Of a DNA stretch of 18,586 nucleotides, positions 14,329 through 18,586 are shown piece after piece. A model generated the notes under the pieces. That model was not told the origin of the DNA, did not search any database, and was given only the letters and a program-made list of their open reading frames with translations. The position numbers were made by a program, and so were the translations under genes. How positions within the stretch are numbered: the stretch's first letter is position 1; each line of letters opens with the position of its first letter. This DNA is from JBGTKH01 sp041744735 (GTDB lineage Bacteria; Planctomycetota; Planctomycetia; Pirellulales; Pirellulaceae): positions 1 to 18,586 of the forward strand of contig JBGTKH010000138.1 of assembly GCA_041744735.1 (NCBI GenBank). The letters run 5' to 3'.

Positions 14329-14568
14329 GTGGCATCTGTTGCTGAACGTGTAATTGACATCGTCGCCGAACAACTGGGCGTCGACAAAGAAAAAGTGACT
14401 CGCGAAACCTCGTTCGTCAACGACCTGGGCGCTGACTCGCTGGATACCGTCGAGCTCGTCATGGAGTTGGAAGAGGAATTCGACATCAACATCCCGGATG
14501 ACGCAGCCGAGAAGATTCAAACGGTCGGTCAGGCTATCGAGTTCATCGAGAAGGCTCAAGAGTCGTAA
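14329..14568 (+). CDS. acpP: Acyl carrier protein
   Basis: The 79-residue protein starts at GTG 14329, with TAGGAGGG about 9 bases upstream. This gives the expected ACP start (M)ASVAERVIDIVAEQLGV, and the longer open frame before it translates leader and repeat sequence. The phosphopantetheine site is intact: DLGADSLD, with Ser37 carrying the prosthetic group after transfer from coenzyme A. Helix II (LDTVELVMELEEEFDI), the IPDD loop and the final helix (VGQAIEFIEKAQ) are all standard, and the protein is strongly acidic. It carries growing acyl chains in the cytoplasmic type II fatty acid synthase. fabF follows 28 bases after the stop, the usual bacterial arrangement, though the other fab genes are not here. 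Confidence 0.95.
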   Translation: MASVAERVIDIVAEQLGVDKEKVTRETSFVNDLGADSLDTVELVMELEEEFDINIPDDAAEKIQTVGQAIEFIEKAQES

Positions 14569-14596
14569 CGTTTCCTGTTCTTAAGCGGACTCGAGC

Positions 14597-15847
14597 ATGA
14601 CACGGCGAGTCGTCGTCACCGGTCTGGGCGTGGTTACGTCGCTGAGCTGCCAAGTCGAGGATTTGTGGAAACGAATCCTGGCGGGCGAGAGCGGCATTCA
14701 TGTGCTGCGCCTGATTGATCCCGTGGAATTCAAAGTCAAGTTCGGCGGCGACATCTACGATTGGGACCCGCAAAAGTATATTTCGGCCAAGGACATCAAG
14801 CGCGTCGATCGCTTCACCCAATTCGCATTAGTTGCCGGGGCCGACGCCGTGCGCGACGCCGGTTTTGACTTCTCCAAGGAAACGCCGGACCGTTGCGGCG
14901 TGATTCTCGGTTCCGGCATCGGTGGGCTGGGCGAAATCGAATTGCAGATGGAGAGGTTGATGACCAAAGGCCCGGATCGCGTATCAGCGATGACCGTGCC
15001 CAAGATGATGCTGAACGCCGCCGGCAGCAACCTGTCCATCGAATACAATCTGCGCGGGCCGAATTACACCGTGGCCACGGCGTGTGCCAGCGCGACCAAC
15101 GCCATCGGTGACGCGTTCAAGACGATCCAGAACAACACGGCCGACGTGATGATCACCGGTGGCACCGAAGCCGCCATGACGCGCATGGGTCTGAGCGCCT
15201 TTCAGAACATCAAAGCCCTGTCGATGCGCAACGACGATCCGGCCGGTGCCAGCCGCCCGTTCGACGCCGACCGCGACGGCTTCGTGTTCAGCGAGGGTGC
15301 CGGACTGGTGATCTTTGAGGAGTTGGAGCACGCCAAAGCTCGCGGCGCGCGGATCTACTGCGAAGTGCTTGGCTACGGTGCCAGCTCCGACGCCGGTCAT
15401 ATTACTCAGCCCGACGAACAAGGCGCCGGCGCGGCCAAATCCATGGCCAATGCACTGCGCGATGGGCGGCTGAATCCCAGCGACGTCGACTATATCAACG
15501 CCCACGGCACCAGCACGCCGCTGGGCGACAAGGCCGAAACGCTGGCCGTCAAGAGTGTTTTCGGCGATCACGCTCGCAAGCTGAGCATTTCCAGCACCAA
15601 GAGCCAGTTGGGCCACTCGCTCGGTGCCAGCGGCGGGATCGAGATGGTGCTCACCGTCAAGTCCGTTGTCGATAGTATTGCACCAGCGACGATCAATCTG
15701 CAAACGCCCGATCCCGACTGCGACTTGGACTACACGCCCAACACACCTCGTGAGCGTGACATCAAAATCGCAATGAGCAACAGTTTCGGTTTCGGCGGCC
15801 ACAACGCCTCAATTGTTGTGGGCCGGTTGCGAAACGGCGTCGCCTAA
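14597..15847 (+). CDS. fabF: Beta-ketoacyl-ACP synthase II
   Basis: The 416-residue protein is full length for FabF and begins MTRRVVVTGLGVVTSL. The thiolase-fold active site is complete: Cys163 in TVATACASA (acyl acceptor), His303 in NAHGTSTPLGD and His340 in KSQLGHSLGASG, plus the gating-loop signature NSFGFGGHN near the end and the conserved Lys335. It condenses malonyl-ACP with acyl-ACP during fatty acid elongation, releasing carbon dioxide, in the cytoplasm; its acyl carrier is the product of the gene just upstream. The pair is certainly cotranscribed from the promoter before acpP. KAS II is favoured over KAS I by the pairing with acpP and the overall similarity to FabF. Nothing unusual is seen in the sequence. 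Confidence 0.95.
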   Translation: MTRRVVVTGLGVVTSLSCQVEDLWKRILAGESGIHVLRLIDPVEFKVKFGGDIYDWDPQKYISAKDIKRVDRFTQFALVAGADAVRDAGFDFSKETPDRCGVILGSGIGGLGEIELQMERLMTKGPDRVSAMTVPKMMLNAAGSNLSIEYNLRGPNYTVATACASATNAIGDAFKTIQNNTADVMITGGTEAAMTRMGLSAFQNIKALSMRNDDPAGASRPFDADRDGFVFSEGAGLVIFEELEHAKARGARIYCEVLGYGASSDAGHITQPDEQGAGAAKSMANALRDGRLNPSDVDYINAHGTSTPLGDKAETLAVKSVFGDHARKLSISSTKSQLGHSLGASGGIEMVLTVKSVVDSIAPATINLQTPDPDCDLDYTPNTPRERDIKIAMSNSFGFGGHNASIVVGRLRNGVA

Positions 15848-15902
15848 GTTGCAAAAACGCTTGTTCAATTGGCCTACTGCTTCGTCAAAGTTAAAAAGTG
15901 GG

Positions 15903-15959
15903 GTAAGCATCCTGCTTGCCAAACCGATTTCATCCCAGAAACGCAAGCTGGAAGCTTAC
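15903..15959. repeat. Imperfect inverted repeat with GTAAGC...GCTTAC border
   Basis: Arms 15903-15919 and 15943-15959 are 17 bases with 15 pairs around a 23-base loop; the words are GTAAGC, TCC and GCTTGC. It lies 55 bases after the fabF stop and may end the acpP-fabF transcript. No T-tract is seen. Confidence 0.75.
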
Positions 15960-15991
15960 GCGACGAAAACGGCCAACCCTAAAACTACGGT

Positions 15992-16022
15992 TTGACAAAG
16001 CACTACCATATCTTTGTTGTAT
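15992..16022 (+). promoter_or_regulatory. Weak candidate promoter of the beta-propeller gene
   Basis: A perfect TTGACA at 15992-15997 is followed after 19 bases by TTGTAT (16017-16022). The spacing is at the long limit and the -10 is poor, so this is tentative. The leader would be about 90 bases. Confidence 0.2.
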
Positions 16023-16117
16023 CCGTGGGACCGCCATGCCATCCGTGGGCCATTTCCTGCCAGCTCAGACCGTCGCCAAGAAAGTTGCCCAGAGCAGCGT
16101 TTCGTCGGATCAGAAAC

Positions 16118-18586
16118 ATGAGAAAACATCTCTCGATATCCTCATCTTCGTTGCTGATTGCTGCTGCGTTGATAGTGGCCCATCGCACAAGCTTCGCCGA
16201 TTGGCCAATGTGGCGTTACAACGCGGCACGCGGAGCCGCGTCCCCGGAACAACTCTCGGACCAGTTGCACCTGCAATGGGTCCTGCAACTGCCGACGCCC
16301 AAACCGGCGTGGCCGGCCGAGCAAGGCAAGATGCAATTCGACGGCTCGTACGAACCGGTCGTCATGGGCCAGCGGATGTTTGTGCCGTCGATGGTTCGCG
16401 ATTGTGTCGCCGCCTATGACACTCGCACAGGCCAAGAGCTGTGGCGATTCTACGCGGAAGGCCCCGTACGCTTCGCGCCTGTGGCTCACAACGACAAGGT
16501 CTATTTCGTTTCGGACGACGGACATCTGTATTGTGTTGCCGCGGAGGACGGCGCACTGCAGTGGAAGTTTCTCGGCGGTCCTTCCGCGAAAAAGGTGCTC
16601 GGCAACGAGCGTCTGATTTCGATGTGGCCCGCGCGGGGCGCTCCCGTGCTGTACGACGGCACGATCTGTTTCGTCGCCGGCATCTGGCCGTTCATGGGAA
16701 CTTTTGTGCATGCCATCGCTGCGGAAACCGGCGAAGTCGTCTGGACCAACAGCGGCAGCGGCTCGGACTATTTGGTACAGCCGCACAGCAGCCCGGCGTT
16801 CGCCGGCGTGTCGGCTCAGGGATATCTGACGTGTGACGAAAACCTGCTGCTGGTGGCCGGCGGCCGAACTGTGCCCGCCGGATACGATCGCAAGACCGGA
16901 AAGTTTCTCTTCTATCAACCCGGCAGCCGCAGCTTCGGCAAGGAATCGGGCGGTTACGATGTCATCATGGGCAAAACGTGGTTCGCCAATCGCGGTGGAC
17001 TCTTTCGCAGCGACAACGGCGACGCGCTAACGCGCGCTGCGATCGTGACGGCTTCCGACGATTCCGTGTTGCAAGTCGAAGGGCAAACGATAGGCGCCTT
17101 TCGCTCGCAGCCGACGATTACCGAAGTGATTGGCAAGGACCGGCTCGGGCTGGCTACGAAAAACATCGAGTGCAAATTCGAGAAGATCTGGCAGAGCAGT
17201 CTGCCGAGCAGCGTCAAGCAACTGCACATCCGCGCCGGTTCGCACGCCTACGGATCGGACTCGTTGGACACCATCTACGCCGTCGAATTGCCGCAGCGCG
17301 ACGGCCAGCAACCGCGCGTCACATGGACCGGCAAGATTCGCGGCCGCGTTTGGAACATGCTCGCGGCCGACGAGCGGCTATTCGTGGTCAATCGCGAAGG
17401 CGAAATCTTTTGTTTCGGCGGCGAGGCGAAAGGCGTATCATTGTCGACAACAGTGAGTCCTCCAAAGTCGTCATCGCAGCCGGAAACTGGTGCAGAATCC
17501 GATGCGGCCAAAGCGGCCGACGAAATCCTCAAACTTTCGACTGGCAGAGATGGCTATTGCATATTGCTCGGTCTGGGTGACGGCACACTAGCCGATGAAT
17601 TGGCGCAGCGATCCAAATTGCACGTCGTCGCTATCGATCCCGACGCAAATCGTTGTGCCGCGGCACGACGGCGACTGGACAGCGCCGGCCTGTTGGGCGA
17701 ACGCGTTGCGGTGCTCAACGCCGATTTGACATCCGCCGGTCTGCCGCCGTACATGGCCCATCTAATCGTGTGTCGCGATCCAGTTGCGTTTGGCATCGAC
17801 AGCAACGCAGCGAAATTTGCGGACGGTGTGTTTCACGCGCTGCGGCCGTATGGCGGCATCTCCGCTTTACATACGTCCGATGCACAACACGCATCGTTGG
17901 CCGTCTGGCTGGAGCAACGGCCCGCCGACGGCGCGAAGCTTCGGCGGCAGACTCCCTATACACTGCTCAGCCGCGAAGGTCCGCTGCCCGGCTCGGCCCC
18001 GTGGACGCATCAAAGTGCGGACGTCGGCAACACGCTGATCTCCAACGACAACCTCGTCAAAGCGCCGTTGGGCCTGTTGTGGTTCGGCGGCCCTTCGAAT
18101 CAAGACGTGTTGCCGCGGCACGGACATGGCCCGACCCCGCAAGTTGTCGGCGGGCGGCTGTTCATCGAAGGCCCCAATATGCTGCGGGCCGTCGACGTCT
18201 ACACCGGCCGGCTGCTGTGGCAGCGCGAGTTGAAAGACGTCGGGCTCTACTATAACAACACGGGCCATCATCCCGGCGCGGGCGGCATCGGCGGGAATTA
18301 CGTGTCGGTCGAGGACGGCATCTACGTGGCTTACGGGCGACAGGGTCTGCGGCTCGATCCGGCCACCGGCAAGACGCTGGCCACGTTCAAACTTCCGCCG
18401 GATGAGAGCGGCGACGAGCCCGTGTGGGGCTACATCGGCGTGTACGAGGATCTGCTGATCGCCGGCAGTTCGCCGATGATTCCGTTCTCTGCCAGCCGCG
18501 CCGGCGATCCGAAGGACGCGGTCTTCACACGCTACGGCGAAGGGAGCCGCCGCATCGTCGTGCTCGACCGCTACACGGGCAAAGTG
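16118..18586 (+). CDS. Secreted PQQ-type beta-propeller protein with embedded methyltransferase-like domain (3' end missing)
   Basis: The frame is open from ATG 16118 to the window edge, 823 codons with no stop. A signal peptide (about 1-28, SLLIAAALIVAHRTSFA) precedes DWPMWRYNAARGA, the usual start of planctomycete PQQ-like propellers. Blades are marked by 'AYDTRTGQELW' (99-109), 'AAEDGALQW' (141-149), 'AAETGEVVW' (201-209), 'VDVYTGRLLW' (692-701) and 'LDPATGKTL' (746-754), the pattern of the BamB/quinoprotein repeat. Between propeller halves, about 465-620, lies a Rossmann segment with motif I LLGLGDG (483-489), VVAIDPD (503-509, acidic Asp507) and VAVLNADLT (530-538), like class I SAM-dependent methyltransferases. 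A Ser/Pro-rich linker (445-460) precedes it. The weak spot is export: SAM is cytoplasmic, so the domain may be degenerate or the protein may stay inside. Substrate unknown. Confidence 0.8.
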   Translation, partial: MRKHLSISSSSLLIAAALIVAHRTSFADWPMWRYNAARGAASPEQLSDQLHLQWVLQLPTPKPAWPAEQGKMQFDGSYEPVVMGQRMFVPSMVRDCVAAYDTRTGQELWRFYAEGPVRFAPVAHNDKVYFVSDDGHLYCVAAEDGALQWKFLGGPSAKKVLGNERLISMWPARGAPVLYDGTICFVAGIWPFMGTFVHAIAAETGEVVWTNSGSGSDYLVQPHSSPAFAGVSAQGYLTCDENLLLVAGGRTVPAGYDRKTGKFLFYQPGSRSFGKESGGYDVIMGKTWFANRGGLFRSDNGDALTRAAIVTASDDSVLQVEGQTIGAFRSQPTITEVIGKDRLGLATKNIECKFEKIWQSSLPSSVKQLHIRAGSHAYGSDSLDTIYAVELPQRDGQQPRVTWTGKIRGRVWNMLAADERLFVVNREGEIFCFGGEAKGVSLSTTVSPPKSSSQPETGAESDAAKAADEILKLSTGRDGYCILLGLGDGTLADELAQRSKLHVVAIDPDANRCAAARRRLDSAGLLGERVAVLNADLTSAGLPPYMAHLIVCRDPVAFGIDSNAAKFADGVFHALRPYGGISALHTSDAQHASLAVWLEQRPADGAKLRRQTPYTLLSREGPLPGSAPWTHQSADVGNTLISNDNLVKAPLGLLWFGGPSNQDVLPRHGHGPTPQVVGGRLFIEGPNMLRAVDVYTGRLLWQRELKDVGLYYNNTGHHPGAGGIGGNYVSVEDGIYVAYGRQGLRLDPATGKTLATFKLPPDESGDEPVWGYIGVYEDLLIAGSSPMIPFSASRAGDPKDAVFTRYGEGSRRIVVLDRYTGKV

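Noticed and set aside
14984..15802. 272-residue minus-strand frame over fabF
   Set aside because: Shadow of fabF, whose active-site residues are intact on the + strand.
16142..18271. Open frames on both strands over the beta-propeller gene (16142-16918, 16978-17580, 17653-18255, 17867-18271)
   Set aside because: The propeller frame is continuous from 16118 to the edge with blade motifs throughout; the others are overlapping shadows.

Overview
The window looks like chromosomal DNA from a planctomycete, most likely of the Pirellula/Rhodopirellula type. The evidence is GC-rich coding DNA, several families typical of that phylum (PPC-domain protein paired with a DUF1549/DUF1553 protein, EF-hand secreted protein, PQQ-type beta-propeller giant), many secreted or lipid-anchored proteins of unknown function, and short gene clusters separated by palindromic intergenic 'word' repeats. 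I see no rRNA, tRNA, CRISPR array, phage or insertion sequence.

Layout. (1) 1-3150: a small ABM-fold monooxygenase-like gene on + converges on a two-gene minus-strand unit. That unit is a thioredoxin-like protein whose reading frame is interrupted by one in-frame UGA in a Cys-Thr-UGA context, followed by a secreted alpha/beta hydrolase. A SECIS-like hairpin lies just after the UGA, so I read the first gene as one selenoprotein of 371 residues (1794-2909), not as two fragments. (2) 3145-5950: a 5'-truncated DUF1569 remnant, a tandem ACT-domain protein, a planctomycete lipoprotein bracketed by two kinds of palindromic repeat, a tiny zinc-ribbon protein, and a convergent small secreted protein that overlaps it. 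(3) 6087-7427: two broken genes. One is a frameshifted remnant of the TPR tail of a planctomycete Ser/Thr-kinase-type protein. The other is a Stealth-like sugar transferase split by an apparent 4-base tandem duplication. (4) 7654-12156: a secreted PPC-domain protein and a DUF1549/DUF1553 cytochrome-like protein, 15 bases apart, forming an operon. (5) 12352-13926: a secreted seven-EF-hand protein. (6) 14329-15847: acyl carrier protein and beta-ketoacyl-ACP synthase II (acpP-fabF), behind a plausible sigma-70 type promoter and a 17-bp tandem duplication in the leader. (7) 16118 to the right edge: an incomplete secreted PQQ-type beta-propeller with an embedded SAM-methyltransferase-like domain.

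The best candidates for something new are the putative selenoprotein and its hydrolase partner, the extracytoplasmic propeller-methyltransferase fusion, and the family of intergenic palindromes that share a GTAG...CTAC border but carry different inner words. All functional assignments come from reading motifs by eye; no database search was possible.
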